A DNA stretch of 64,000 nucleotides from Aureimonas sp. AU12. GTDB taxonomy: Bacteria; Pseudomonadota; Alphaproteobacteria; Rhizobiales; Rhizobiaceae. The notes beneath the pieces were generated by a model. It was not told the origin of the DNA. It ran no database searches and saw nothing but the letters and a program-made list of their open reading frames with translations. Positions 28,615 to 37,200 of this stretch are shown one piece after another. The translations under genes were made by a program, and so were the position numbers. The stretch spans positions 96,125 to 160,124 of the forward strand of contig NZ_BBWH01000020.1 in assembly GCF_001463705.1 (NCBI RefSeq), given 5' to 3'. Numbering within the stretch: position 1 is the first letter of the stretch; each line of letters opens with the position of its first letter.

Positions 28615-28995
28615 TTGAAGCACGACAATTCTGACTTTGCCGGACGCCTGACCGCAGCCAAGGATGCCAGGGCTGCCCTCATGGAAAAGGTGAACGCAAA
28701 GCGCAACGACCCGGCCGTCGAGGCGCGGCGCGCCGAGCGCGCCGAGATGGCGGCCGCGCGCGCCGAGCGCGAAGCGGCCAAGCGCGAGGCGGCCGCTGCC
28801 AAGGCCCTCATCGAGGCGCAGCAGCGCGAAGAGGAAGAGGCCCGGCGTCAGGCCGAGCTCGCCGAGCAGCAGGCGGCTGAAGCGGTCCGCAATGCCGAGG
28901 AAAACAAGCACGTCACGCGCTTCCTGCAGGACGAGGCCGCACTGAAGGCCGCCCGCGACGCGCGCTACGCCGCACGGCAGGCCCGCAAGGGCTGA
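28615..28995 (+). CDS. DUF6481 family protein (charged, helical)
   Basis: About 126 residues. The TTG start at 28615 gives KHDNSDFAGRLTAAKDARAAL, which fits the start of DUF6481 proteins. The rest (about 35-110) is a long, highly charged helix rich in Glu, Arg and Ala, likely a coiled coil. No membrane span or enzymatic motif. The role of the family is unknown. Codons before the TTG have poor third-position GC, supporting this start. Confidence 0.75.
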   Translation: MKHDNSDFAGRLTAAKDARAALMEKVNAKRNDPAVEARRAERAEMAAARAEREAAKREAAAAKALIEAQQREEEEARRQAELAEQQAAEAVRNAEENKHVTRFLQDEAALKAARDARYAARQARKG

Positions 28996-29363
28996 TCGGG
29001 CGAGGCGCCCGACCGGCGCCTTTCTCCCCATCCGCTTGGCCGCGCGTTTCAGTGTGCCTCCGCCTGCTGAGCCGACATGACGTAGGGCTCGGCATCAGTC
29101 GATGTTTTCGTATCGTCTGTTTCGAGACCCAATCCTGTTGCTGAACCTATTCAGGCGCATGGATTGTCTGCTGCTTCTCAAGCACAGGCGGCCCGGTGTG
29201 TAGGGTTGAGCGATCGATCGGGTCCGGAAACGCGACCGGCGACAGCGACGACAGCCATGCTTTCAGGCAAGGATCGACGTTTCGGGCGCGCGGGACGGTC
29301 TCCACTAGCATGACCGCCATTCCAAGCTGCATTACCCGACGAGCGTCGAGAGGATCCGAGACG
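28996..29363. other. Intergenic region, no gene seen
   Basis: About 370 bases with lower GC around 29095-29165. A leftward open frame spanning 29147-29593 covers the small gene downstream on the opposite strand and has poor codon use, so it was not accepted. No RNA gene or repeat was recognised. Confidence 0.45.
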
Positions 29364-29546
29364 ATGGCCTTCAAGACGCCTGCGGAAACCGCCGCTGAAG
29401 CCGAGATCGCCAAGTCCGGCTGGAAACGCGACAAGAAGACCGGGCTCTGGAAGTGCTTCCGCGACCCCGATCGCGGGCGCACCTTTTCCGGCACGGCGGT
29501 CGAACTCGCGCGCACGCTGAACACCAAGCCCGTCGCCGAGACCTGA
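29364..29546 (+). CDS. Small hypothetical protein (60 residues)
   Basis: The ATG at 29364 follows GAGAGGA (29348-29354). The product begins MAFKTPAETAAEAEIAKSGW and continues with a Lys/Arg-rich stretch that includes GLWKCFRDPDRGRTFSG. Strong third-position GC supports coding. Soluble, no motif known to me; the Trp/Lys-rich middle might be a small domain. It is followed at once by a weak terminator-like hairpin. Confidence 0.65.
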   Translation: MAFKTPAETAAEAEIAKSGWKRDKKTGLWKCFRDPDRGRTFSGTAVELARTLNTKPVAET

Positions 29547-29565
29547 GGCAGGCGCCCGCCTTTTT
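29547..29565 (+). terminator. Weak terminator-like hairpin with T-tract
   Basis: GGCAGGCGCCCGCC followed by TTTTT directly after the stop codon. The arms are complementary apart from one mismatch but leave a very small loop. Confidence 0.4.
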
Positions 29566-29644
29566 GTTGCTCGACGGGCCGGTGATATCCCACAACTCTG
29601 TGAAACTTCCGGAGAAGCCGCGAGAGTCGACGAACCGTCGGCGC

Positions 29645-29845
29645 TCAGCCAGCGCCTGCGTCGGCGTCGCCTTTTGCCGTCTCGTCGGGCAGGCTGCCCG
29701 CACCCGGCGTCGCGTCTGGATTGGTGAGGTGCGGCTGGGCGTGAGGTCCCGCGGCAGGGAGGTCCGGGGAGGTTTTGGGGGCGGGATCCCGACCCTCGCG
29801 GGAGGGATCCGGGCGGGATGATGTCTCGGATCGTCGATCGGCCAT
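29645..29845 (-). CDS. Small disordered hypothetical protein (66 residues)
   Basis: The ATG at 29845 is preceded by AAGGACGG with good spacing. The product is rich in Pro, Asp, Arg and Gly (MADRRSETSSRPDPSREGRD at the start) and should be intrinsically disordered. Similar short Pro/Asp-rich proteins are common and unassigned in Hyphomicrobiales. Codon use is only moderately supportive. Confidence 0.5.
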   Translation of the reverse strand: MADRRSETSSRPDPSREGRDPAPKTSPDLPAAGPHAQPHLTNPDATPGAGSLPDETAKGDADAGAG

Positions 29846-29949
29846 GATGCACCGTCCTTGCGTTGGAGCACAGAACGATAAGTGCCGAGGACCGACCAAG
29901 GTTGCGCCCGAAGCCGTCTCGATCCGCCATCGCCGTCGCGACGGGTTCG

Positions 29950-30822
29950 TCAGGCGCCGACCTGCCGGCGGTTCTCGCGCCACCAGATATAGACGCCGCT
30001 GCCGACCAGGATGGCGGTGCCGATGATCGTCGTCGGGCGTAGCGCGTCGCCGAAAACGAGGAGGCTGAGGCCGCTCGCCGCCAAGACCTGCGAATAGAGG
30101 AAGGGCGACAGGAGCGAGGCCGGGGCTCGCGAAAAGGCGCGGATCAGCGTGAAATGGCCGAGCGCGCCGACCGTGCCGATGGCGATCATCAGCGCCAGCG
30201 TGACGGGCGCCGGGGTCTGCCAGACCGGGATCACCGCCAGCGACAGGACGATGGCGCCGGCAGCCGTGGTGTTGAACTGCGTCGAGGCGGCGTCCTCGCG
30301 GCCGGCGAGATGGCGGGTCAGGAGGAGATAGGCCGCGTTCGTCACCGAGGCCGCGAGCGACAGGCCGAGCGCGGGATGGATGGCGCCGAAGCCCGGCCGC
30401 AGGATCAGCAGCATGCCGGCAAAGCCCGCGAGCACCGCGAGGATGCGGTGCGGCCCGATCGTCTCGCGCAGGATCACCACCGAGAGGATCGTCACGACGA
30501 TCGGCGTGAAGAACAGGACGGCGGTCGCATCGGCGAGCGGCACGCGCGACAGTGCCTGATACATCAGGAAGGTGCTGGCGAGCAGCATGAGGCCGCGCAG
30601 GATCTGCAGCACAGGATGGCGCGTGCGCAGGAAGCCGGTGCCCGTGGTCGCCGCCAGATAGGTCGACAGAATGACGGTCTGAACGAAGTACCGGCCCCAG
30701 ATCACTTGCAGCACCGGCAACAGCGTCGTCAGGTGCTTGCCGAGCGCGTCCATGCCGGCAAACAACGCTCCGGCGAGGACGGTGAGGATGATGCCGGTGA
30801 GAAGCGGGTTCTTCGATGTCAT
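29950..30822 (-). CDS. EamA-family (drug/metabolite transporter) membrane protein
   Basis: About 290 residues with ten membrane spans in two EamA repeats (about 8-135 and 150-285). Signatures include SRVPLADATAVLFFTPIVV, LSVVILRETIG and, near the end, GDALRPTTIIGTAILVGSGV. Such proteins export small metabolites; the substrate cannot be read from sequence. A GTG two codons upstream is an alternative start. It stands as a single leftward gene. Confidence 0.85.
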   Translation of the reverse strand: MTSKNPLLTGIILTVLAGALFAGMDALGKHLTTLLPVLQVIWGRYFVQTVILSTYLAATTGTGFLRTRHPVLQILRGLMLLASTFLMYQALSRVPLADATAVLFFTPIVVTILSVVILRETIGPHRILAVLAGFAGMLLILRPGFGAIHPALGLSLAASVTNAAYLLLTRHLAGREDAASTQFNTTAAGAIVLSLAVIPVWQTPAPVTLALMIAIGTVGALGHFTLIRAFSRAPASLLSPFLYSQVLAASGLSLLVFGDALRPTTIIGTAILVGSGVYIWWRENRRQVGA

Positions 30823-30988
30823 CGGCACTTCGGCACTGCGGGGAGCGGTCAGCCGGGCTTATCGTGCGGCGGCGATCCTGCCTAGAGCACCGGACGTGAA
30901 AGAGGGCGCCGTCCTGGCCGGGCCGATCAAACGGTGCGCCAAGGTCGCGGCGGGTTGCAATCGCGATGTATCCCATCGGCGGTGGTCG

Positions 30989-31045
30989 ACCAGACGCCTG
31001 GACGCGATCGCCAGCGATGCCGTCCATCGCGTCCAGGCGTCTGGT
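30989..31045. repeat. Perfect 20-bp inverted repeat with 17-base loop
   Basis: ACCAGACGCCTGGACGCGAT (30989-31008) is the exact reverse complement of 31026-31045. It lies in the roughly 340-base space between the EamA gene and the next terminator hairpin. No T-run on either side, no ORF use and no tRNA-like features. It could be a short mobile or REP-like unit, or a protein-binding site. The remainder of 30829-31159 holds nothing recognisable. Confidence 0.75.
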
Positions 31046-31159
31046 TGTCATGCTATGGGCGAGCGCCTCCGTCAGCCTGATGGCGCTGAGGGAGCGGAAC
31101 TCAGGCCCCGTTGATCGTTCTGCGTCTGGGCGCCAGGTTGCGGACAGGTCGCAGAACAG

Positions 31160-31194
31160 GGCGACTCCGGCGGCAGGACACCGCCGGAGTCGCC
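31160..31194 (-). terminator. Strong hairpin after the host-attachment gene
   Basis: GGCGACTCCGGCGG (31160-31173) pairs perfectly with CCGCCGGAGTCGCC (31181-31194), a 14-bp stem with a 7-base loop, six bases past the stop codon of the leftward gene. The following T-tract is poor, yet position and stability point to a terminator. Confidence 0.7.
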
Positions 31195-31200
31195 GATCGC

Positions 31201-31605
31201 TCAGGCCGAGGCGATGGCCTTTTCGATGTCGTCGCTCGTCTGGCCCGTCAGGTCCTTCGAGATCTCGCCCGCCAGAACGTCCTTCAGCTTGGCGTGGTAG
31301 TGCTTGCGCAGCTCGCCGAGCGTGCGGGGCGCGGCGATTACGATCAGGCTCTTCAGCTTGCCGGAGACGGCCTGCGCGTTCAGGTGCTCGGCGATGCCTG
31401 CCGCGAAGCCGTCCTCGTCCTGCTGGCTGTCGTCAGGGTTGGCGGCGCTCGACGAATGGCCAGTGCCCCCGCTCTTGTTGCTGGTCGAGATGTCGCCCGT
31501 CGGGACGGCGGTGAGCTTGGGGTTCGCCTCGTCGCCGGTGTTGTGGAACAGGCTGAGCTTCTGGCCGTCGGCGACGGCGATCGTGGCACCCTTGGCGATC
31601 TGCAT
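31201..31605 (-). CDS. Host-attachment family protein (baeRF-like)
   Basis: A 134-residue protein of the family named for Agrobacterium attachment to host cells, with a Rossmann-like fold related to release factor eRF1. The N-terminal strand IAKGATIAVADGQKLSLFHN is typical. The C-terminal half has KSLIVIAAPRTLGELRKHYH and VLAGEISKDLTGQT, also family marks. The middle is low-complexity (Ser/Gly/Asp). No signal peptide, so it is cytoplasmic, and a direct role in adhesion is doubtful. It is followed by a strong hairpin. Confidence 0.85.
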   Translation of the reverse strand: MQIAKGATIAVADGQKLSLFHNTGDEANPKLTAVPTGDISTSNKSGGTGHSSSAANPDDSQQDEDGFAAGIAEHLNAQAVSGKLKSLIVIAAPRTLGELRKHYHAKLKDVLAGEISKDLTGQTSDDIEKAIASA

Positions 31606-31727
31606 GTCATGTCTTTCCGTCTGCGAGGCCGGCGACGGGCGTCGGCCCTCACGTTGCGTCGGCGCATCCGGACTGATGCGCCTGTCGCGGCATCAACGTG
31701 CCTGCGGCGTTTTGGATGCCTTGGACG

Positions 31728-32534
31728 CTAGCCAATCACCCGGCGATAGAGGTGCCAGGTGGCGTGACCCATGACCGGCAGCACCACGGCGAGGCCGACG
31801 AGGAGCGGCAGCGAGCCGAGGAAGACCAGCCCACCGGCGATCAGCCCCCAGGCGGCCATCGGCGCGGGGTTGCGGCGCACCGCCTCGACCGAGATGCGCA
31901 TCGCCTCGCCGGCGCCGACATGGCGGTCGAGGATGAGCGGCAGCGACACGACACTCAAGGAGAAGGCGACAACGGCGAAGACGAGACCCAGCATGTTGCC
32001 GAGAATGGCAAGGGTCCAGCCGGCGGGCGAGCCGAAGAGCTCGCGCAGGAACGCCGGATAGCTTGCGGCCTCGAGCGGCGGCGCCAGCACGGAGAACAGA
32101 AGCTGGGCGGTGACGAGCCAGGCCATGAAGAGGGCGACCAGCACGAGCGCGACCTTGGCGATGGCCGGCAGCGCCGGGCTATGAACGATGGCGAGGGCGT
32201 CCCGCCATTTCGCGGGCTCGCCGCGCTCCGCCCGGCGGCTGACCTCGTAGAAGCCGAGCGCGGCCAGCGGGCCGAGAAGCGCAAAGCCCGCGACGAGCGG
32301 GAACAGGACGGGGAAGGCGCTGGCGCCGGTGGCGGCGAGCGCGATCGCGATGCCGGCGACGGGATAGATGAGGGCAAGGAAGACGTAGTGCGAGGGATGG
32401 CGCCGGAAATCCTCGACGCCCCGCTCGAGGGCGAGCCGCAGATCGGGGAAGCCGATCGGCCGGATGGCCACGGCCACATGCGGGTTGGAGGCGCGCCGCA
32501 GGGGAATGGGCGTGGATGCCATGATCATGATCAT
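31728..32534 (-). CDS. DUF2189 integral membrane protein
   Basis: A 268-residue membrane protein with about six spans. The domain begins after PDLRLALERGVEDFRRHPSH, which is typical of DUF2189, and later has LPLILDRHVGAGEAMRISV. The start at 32534 follows a good AGAGGAGA site; ATGs lie at codons 1, 3 and 5. Function unknown; relatives are often near cytochrome oxidase genes, but none is present here. Confidence 0.85.
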   Translation of the reverse strand: MIMIMASTPIPLRRASNPHVAVAIRPIGFPDLRLALERGVEDFRRHPSHYVFLALIYPVAGIAIALAATGASAFPVLFPLVAGFALLGPLAALGFYEVSRRAERGEPAKWRDALAIVHSPALPAIAKVALVLVALFMAWLVTAQLLFSVLAPPLEAASYPAFLRELFGSPAGWTLAILGNMLGLVFAVVAFSLSVVSLPLILDRHVGAGEAMRISVEAVRRNPAPMAAWGLIAGGLVFLGSLPLLVGLAVVLPVMGHATWHLYRRVIG

Positions 32535-32710
32535 GTCTCCTCTGACCGAGGACGACCGGTTTGGGAGGCCGGGGGCCACGGCGGGCCAGACGCCGCGAGC
32601 CGTCTATCCGCGCCAGCCTACACCCGAAGTCCGGGATCGCCGACCGAAAACGCGCCCGTGCCGATCCGCCGCAGTCGGGACGCGGCAGGCCGGCCCCGGG
32701 CGATGTCGGA

Positions 32711-33883
32711 TCAACCCTTCGCTTCGCCCAGCGTATCGGCCATGTGCGCGCCGCGCGCGCCCATCGGGCGGGCCTGCCCCTTCGTCGTGTCGAGGGCCGT
32801 CTGGTGCTCGAGTTCGGCGTTGAGCTCGGCGCCGAGCAGCACGACGATGGTGGAGATCCAGATCCAGGTCATGAAGCCGATGGCGGCCCCGAGCGAGCCG
32901 TAGGTCTCATCATACGAGCCGAAGTTCTGCACGTACCAGGAGAAGAGGATCGAGAAGGCCACCCAGAGCACGGCCGCCACCGTGGCGCCGGGCGAGATCC
33001 AGCGCCAGGCGGCGACGCGCCGGCTCGGCCCCGTGCGGTAGACGACGGAGAGGCCGAGCGCCACGACGGCCAGCAGCACCGGCCAGCGCAGCGCGAGGAG
33101 CCAAGTCTCGGCCGAACCGAGGCCGACGAACTTGAGGACGATCGGCAGGAGCACGACGGAGGAGAGCGCAAGCACGAGGAAGAGGATGGTGCCGAGCGTG
33201 AAAGCGAGCGTCACGGCAGTCAGCTTGATGAAGCCGCGCTTTTCTTCCTCCTCGTAGACGATGTTGAGCGCATCGAAGAGCGTCTTCATCCCGGCATTGG
33301 CGCTCCACAGTGCGATGCCGAGGCCGAACACCATGCCGAAGCCGAGCTTCTCGTCGCCATGCGAGGCGACGCGCGCCATCTGCTCGCCGATGATGCTGAG
33401 CGCGCCGGCAGGCAGCACGCCGGAGAGGGCGTTCATCTGGTCGCCAAAGTTCGAGGCATCGGTAAAGAGGCCGTAGATCGAGATCAGCGCGGTGATGGCG
33501 GGGAAGAGCGCGAGGAGGACGTAGAAGGTGACGCCGGCGGCGACCAGCATCAGGCGGTCGGAGGAAAACTCCTCGTAGGTCCGCCAGAGAATGTCCTTCC
33601 AGCCCTTCGCGGGCACCCGCATGGGGCTGGCGGCGGCGCGCCCGCGACCATCCGGTACCGGAACCGTCACGGAGGGGGCCTTCGGCGTGGTGGCGCCGTC
33701 GCTCCAGGACGCTGCGCCGTCCGTCTTGTCCGCGGTCGGCTGCTCGCCGGGCCACTCCTTCTCGGTCGGGCGAGGCGAGAGACGCCCCGCCACGAAGCCG
33801 ACGAGCGCGAGGCTTCCGGCCGAGGCGAGCCCGATGATCGCGTCCTGAAATGCGGTGTCGCGCCCGCGCTGCCCGTGGCTCAT
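32711..33883 (-). CDS. YihY/BrkB-family membrane protein
   Basis: A 390-residue protein with a variable, Pro-rich N-terminal region (about 1-95, including one early hydrophobic segment) and the YihY core of six spans. Core marks are DRLMLVAAGVTFYVLLALFP, LWSANAGMKTLFDALNIVYEE, and FGSYDETYGSLGAAIGFMTW with the following span VVLLGAELNAELE. Once mislabelled ribonuclease BN, the family is now thought to be a transporter or envelope protein. ATG at 33883 follows AGGGGA. Confidence 0.88.
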   Translation of the reverse strand: MSHGQRGRDTAFQDAIIGLASAGSLALVGFVAGRLSPRPTEKEWPGEQPTADKTDGAASWSDGATTPKAPSVTVPVPDGRGRAAASPMRVPAKGWKDILWRTYEEFSSDRLMLVAAGVTFYVLLALFPAITALISIYGLFTDASNFGDQMNALSGVLPAGALSIIGEQMARVASHGDEKLGFGMVFGLGIALWSANAGMKTLFDALNIVYEEEEKRGFIKLTAVTLAFTLGTILFLVLALSSVVLLPIVLKFVGLGSAETWLLALRWPVLLAVVALGLSVVYRTGPSRRVAAWRWISPGATVAAVLWVAFSILFSWYVQNFGSYDETYGSLGAAIGFMTWIWISTIVVLLGAELNAELEHQTALDTTKGQARPMGARGAHMADTLGEAKG

Positions 33884-34040
33884 GGTGTCCCCTGTCCCGT
33901 CCGTCCCCGTCTGCTTAACGGGCCAGGACGGGAACGGATCCGTGATCCATCGGGTGCCGGGTGCGAGGCCGTCGCCTCCAGGTCTTTGTCGTCTCCGCAT
34001 TCTACAACGACGAAGCGTATCCGCGTCGTCTGGAAATGCT

Positions 34041-35594
34041 CTAGCGCCCCGCCTTCAGGAAGGCGTCGGCGGTGCGAAGGCTCAGCGCCATGATCGTCAG
34101 GGCCGGATTGGCCGAGAGCGAGGACGGAAAGACCGAGTTGTCGCAAATGAAGAGATTGGGGATCTCGTGGCTGCGGCCAAGCGGATCGACCACCGAGCGG
34201 CCGGGATCGCGCCCCATCCGGCAGGTGCCGATCGTGTGGGCGGTGCGCTCCATCACCCAGATGTCGCTTGCCCCGGCGGCTTCCCAGATGCTCCGCATGA
34301 AGGCCGTCGCGTGGGTCTTCAGCTTTTCCTCGTTCTCGTTGTAGCCGAAACGGATGAGGGGCTTGCGCATGCCGGTCGCGTCGGTCTCGTCGGAGAGCGA
34401 CATGAAATTGGTGTCGCAGGGCAGCGTCTCGCCGTTGATGCCGATGCCCGCGAGATGGTTGTAGCGGTCGAGATAGTCGACGAGCGGCTGGCCCCAGAGG
34501 CCGCGGCCGCGCGCCACCTGATCGGCGAAGGTCTGGAGGACCACGCCAAGATTCTGCACGAGATAGCCGCCGGCGAAATCCGCATCCCTGGGGCGCACCA
34601 TGTCCTCGGTGATCATCGCCGAGGGGTAGCCCTTGTTCATCCGCATCTCGGTCGGGAACGTGCCCCAGACCTGCGTCGCGACATGCGCCGTGTAGTTGCG
34701 CCCGACCTGACCCGAGGCGTTGCCGGCGCCCAGATGGAGGAGGAGGCGCGGCGTCTCGATCGCGCCGGCGCAGAGAAACACCGCGCCCGTGCGCTGGCGA
34801 TGATCGACGCCCTCGTGGCGATAGACCACGGCGACGACGCGGCCCTCGCGGTCGAACTCGATCTCGTGGACGAAGCAATCGGGACGGATCTCCGCGCCGT
34901 GTACGACGGCCAGCGGCAGATAGGTGACGTCCATCGAGGCCTTGGCGCCGTTGCGGCAGCCCTGGTGGCAGAAGCCGCAATTGACGCAGGCCTGCCGCAG
35001 ATCGCCACCCTCCTGCTGGAAGGGGCGCGAGGTCACGGCGACGGGTCCGTCGCTGATGCGAAGACCCAGCCGTTCGCAGCCCGCCGCCATCGCCTGCGCC
35101 GGCGCGTTGCGCGGAACGGGGGGCAGCTTGTAGCCGCGCTCGGCGTCCCACAGGTAGTCGGCGGGGCCGGAGACGCCGATGAAATCCTCGATCTCGCGGT
35201 AGTAGGGCAGCAGCTCCGCGAATTCGAGCGGCCAGTCCTCGCCGACGCCGGTCTCGCTGCGCAGCTTCATGTCGCGCGCATCGGCGCGAGGCACGTAGGC
35301 CCCCCAGTGCAGGGTCGAGCCACCGACGCCGATGCCGCTGTTGTTGGCGCCGAAGGCTTCCGGCGTCGCGCCGCCGCTGATGCGCTCGCGCATCCAGTAG
35401 AGATCCCCGGACGCCGCCTCGTCGGCGACGAACTCGCTCTCGGGCTGGCGGTTCGAGCCGGCCTCCAGCGCCACGACCTTCAGGCCGGCCCTGGCGAGAC
35501 GCGCCAGAAGCGGAGCGCCGCCGGCGCCCGTGCCTATCACCACGGCATCGACGGGCTCGTGGACGGCGTGGCGGCGCATGCGGTCGAGGTTCAA
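34041..35594 (-). CDS. GMC-family FAD oxidoreductase (gluconate/glucose dehydrogenase large subunit-like)
   Basis: A 517-residue flavoprotein. The FAD motif GTGAGGAPLL starts at residue 21. A cysteine cluster C203-C206-C209-C213 (ACVNCGFCHQGCRNGAK) resembles the iron-sulfur site of FAD-dependent glucose and gluconate dehydrogenases. The C-terminal GMC signature region has RTAHTIGTCRMG and NPALTIMALSLRTAD. There is no signal peptide. The gene overlaps the upstream fusion gene by four bases. That upstream gene supplies the small-subunit (subunit 3) domain; no cytochrome c subunit is present here, so the electron acceptor is unknown. Confidence 0.87.
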   Translation of the reverse strand: MNLDRMRRHAVHEPVDAVVIGTGAGGAPLLARLARAGLKVVALEAGSNRQPESEFVADEAASGDLYWMRERISGGATPEAFGANNSGIGVGGSTLHWGAYVPRADARDMKLRSETGVGEDWPLEFAELLPYYREIEDFIGVSGPADYLWDAERGYKLPPVPRNAPAQAMAAGCERLGLRISDGPVAVTSRPFQQEGGDLRQACVNCGFCHQGCRNGAKASMDVTYLPLAVVHGAEIRPDCFVHEIEFDREGRVVAVVYRHEGVDHRQRTGAVFLCAGAIETPRLLLHLGAGNASGQVGRNYTAHVATQVWGTFPTEMRMNKGYPSAMITEDMVRPRDADFAGGYLVQNLGVVLQTFADQVARGRGLWGQPLVDYLDRYNHLAGIGINGETLPCDTNFMSLSDETDATGMRKPLIRFGYNENEEKLKTHATAFMRSIWEAAGASDIWVMERTAHTIGTCRMGRDPGRSVVDPLGRSHEIPNLFICDNSVFPSSLSANPALTIMALSLRTADAFLKAGR

Positions 35595-37018
35595 GAGGAG
35601 GCTCCGTCGGTGCGGGTGGGAAGGATCGGGGTCGCGTGCAGGGGGGTCGGCTCGAAGCTCTCGCGCTCGCCGATGCCGATCTTCTGGAAGCCGGCGAAGA
35701 GCGCGCCGCCCTCGCCGCCATTGGCGATGCCGGAATAGCCGAGGCGCGCCATCGTGGCGGGATGGGCGGCGTAAAGACGCACGGCGTCCGAGAGCACCTC
35801 CTCGAACCAGAGCTTCATGGCGGCGGCATCGAGCGGGGCGCCGGCACCGACCTCGAGTTCGCCCTTCGACATCGCGGCGAGCACGCGGTCCTGCGCGCCC
35901 GCGTCCAGCATCTCGAAGGCACCGCCGGGCGCATCGTCGCCCAGCGTGTCGAGCGCGGCATGATAGGCGTCGGGATCGCCCGGCAGCGCCTCGAAGCGCC
36001 AGCCGTTGCCCTCGGCCTCCGCCATCATCGCATCGAGCCGACCGGCCAGATCGAGCGCGGTTCCGAACGGGTGGGGCACCAGCCGGGCCAGAACCGCACG
36101 CAGACGCACCAGATGCTCGGCGGACATCGAGCGGGGCGGGGCGCCTGCGGGATCAGGCACGGCGCGCTCGAGAAGGATGCGGCGCAGCTTCGGCGAGACG
36201 CGCGAGGATTCGATGAGATCGCGATAGCCCGGGTCGAGAACGGGGTCGCTCGTCGCCTGCGCGGCGAAACCGGCAAGGAGATCGGCGAGTTCGCCCGCGC
36301 GCTCCAGCGGCAGGAGGTGCTTTGCGCGGCGCAGCGTCACCCGGCTCGCCTCGCCGAAATGCACTGCCATCAGCCGCGCCTGCGCGTCGGGGCCGAGATC
36401 CTCGTCCTCGCCGCCGGCAACGACGAGGGCGGGCAGGCGCAGCGTGCCGATCCGCGCCGTCCAGTCCTCGCGGCTTCCCGCATCCAGCCAGGCGCGCCAG
36501 GCGCGCGGGTCGAGGCGCAGGACGTCTTCCACCGCGAGGTCGCGATCCCTGTCGGACAGCTCGACGACGTTGGCGTCGACGAACTCCTCGGCCTCGCGGC
36601 GCGACTGCGCGTCGGGGCCGAGGAACCAGCCCATCATCGTCTGCCGGCGCTCCTCCGCCATCGGCTCGGGCGCGGGCGGCGAGCCGGCGACGGTGACGAC
36701 GCCGCAAAGGCCGCTGAGCGACGCGTCGCCGTCCGCGGCGCGCCGCGCCAGCGCCAGCGCCACCTTCGCGCCCATGCTGTGGCCGACGAGGACGAAGCGC
36801 TCGGGCGCGGCCTGCGCCACGGCCTGCGCGACGTGGTCGGCCATGTCGGACACGCCGTAGCCCTCGACCTCGCGCGCGGCGCCGAAGCCCGGCAGGTCGA
36901 CGGGCAGCGTCGGGATCGCGGCATCCGTCAGTCGCGCGACGACGGGCTCCCACGTGCGGGCGCTGCCGCCGAGGAAATGGAGAAGGACGAGGGTGGTCGG
37001 CGTGGCGGTTTTCGACAT
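35591..37018 (-). CDS. Fusion of alpha/beta hydrolase with gluconate 2-dehydrogenase subunit 3-like domain
   Basis: A 475-residue two-domain protein. Residues about 1-255 are an alpha/beta hydrolase: LVLLHFLGGSARTWE oxyanion region, nucleophile S81 in LVGHSMGAKVAL, DLPGFG, and a late KHLLPLERAGEL histidine. Residues about 265-475 match the small subunit of membrane/periplasmic gluconate and FAD-glucose dehydrogenases: VSPKLRRILLERAVPDP, FEMLDAGAQDRVLAAMSKGE, and the ending GGALFAGFQKIGIGERESFEP. The normal small subunit carries a Tat signal; this one does not. The frame is continuous with no sign of error. Start chosen at the second ATG; 37069 is an alternative. Confidence 0.85.
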   Translation of the reverse strand: MSKTATPTTLVLLHFLGGSARTWEPVVARLTDAAIPTLPVDLPGFGAAREVEGYGVSDMADHVAQAVAQAAPERFVLVGHSMGAKVALALARRAADGDASLSGLCGVVTVAGSPPAPEPMAEERRQTMMGWFLGPDAQSRREAEEFVDANVVELSDRDRDLAVEDVLRLDPRAWRAWLDAGSREDWTARIGTLRLPALVVAGGEDEDLGPDAQARLMAVHFGEASRVTLRRAKHLLPLERAGELADLLAGFAAQATSDPVLDPGYRDLIESSRVSPKLRRILLERAVPDPAGAPPRSMSAEHLVRLRAVLARLVPHPFGTALDLAGRLDAMMAEAEGNGWRFEALPGDPDAYHAALDTLGDDAPGGAFEMLDAGAQDRVLAAMSKGELEVGAGAPLDAAAMKLWFEEVLSDAVRLYAAHPATMARLGYSGIANGGEGGALFAGFQKIGIGERESFEPTPLHATPILPTRTDGASS

Positions 37019-37200
37019 GCCGGCGCAGATGGGCTGGAACCGTTCCAAGGCAACCGCGCACCGTTGCATCAGTTTGCCGCAACCGATCCTCGGGTCCGCG
37101 GCCCGGCCGGACGCGTCGTGCCCTGTCCGCAGGGCCGGCGGGCCCCATCTCCTGTCCCCAGGTCGCGGCCGGGAGACGGTCGCCAGTTCCAGGGACGTCC

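Noticed and set aside
29147..29593. Leftward 148-codon open frame
   Set aside because: It overlaps the better-coded 60-residue gene on the other strand, lacks a ribosome site and has poor third-position GC.
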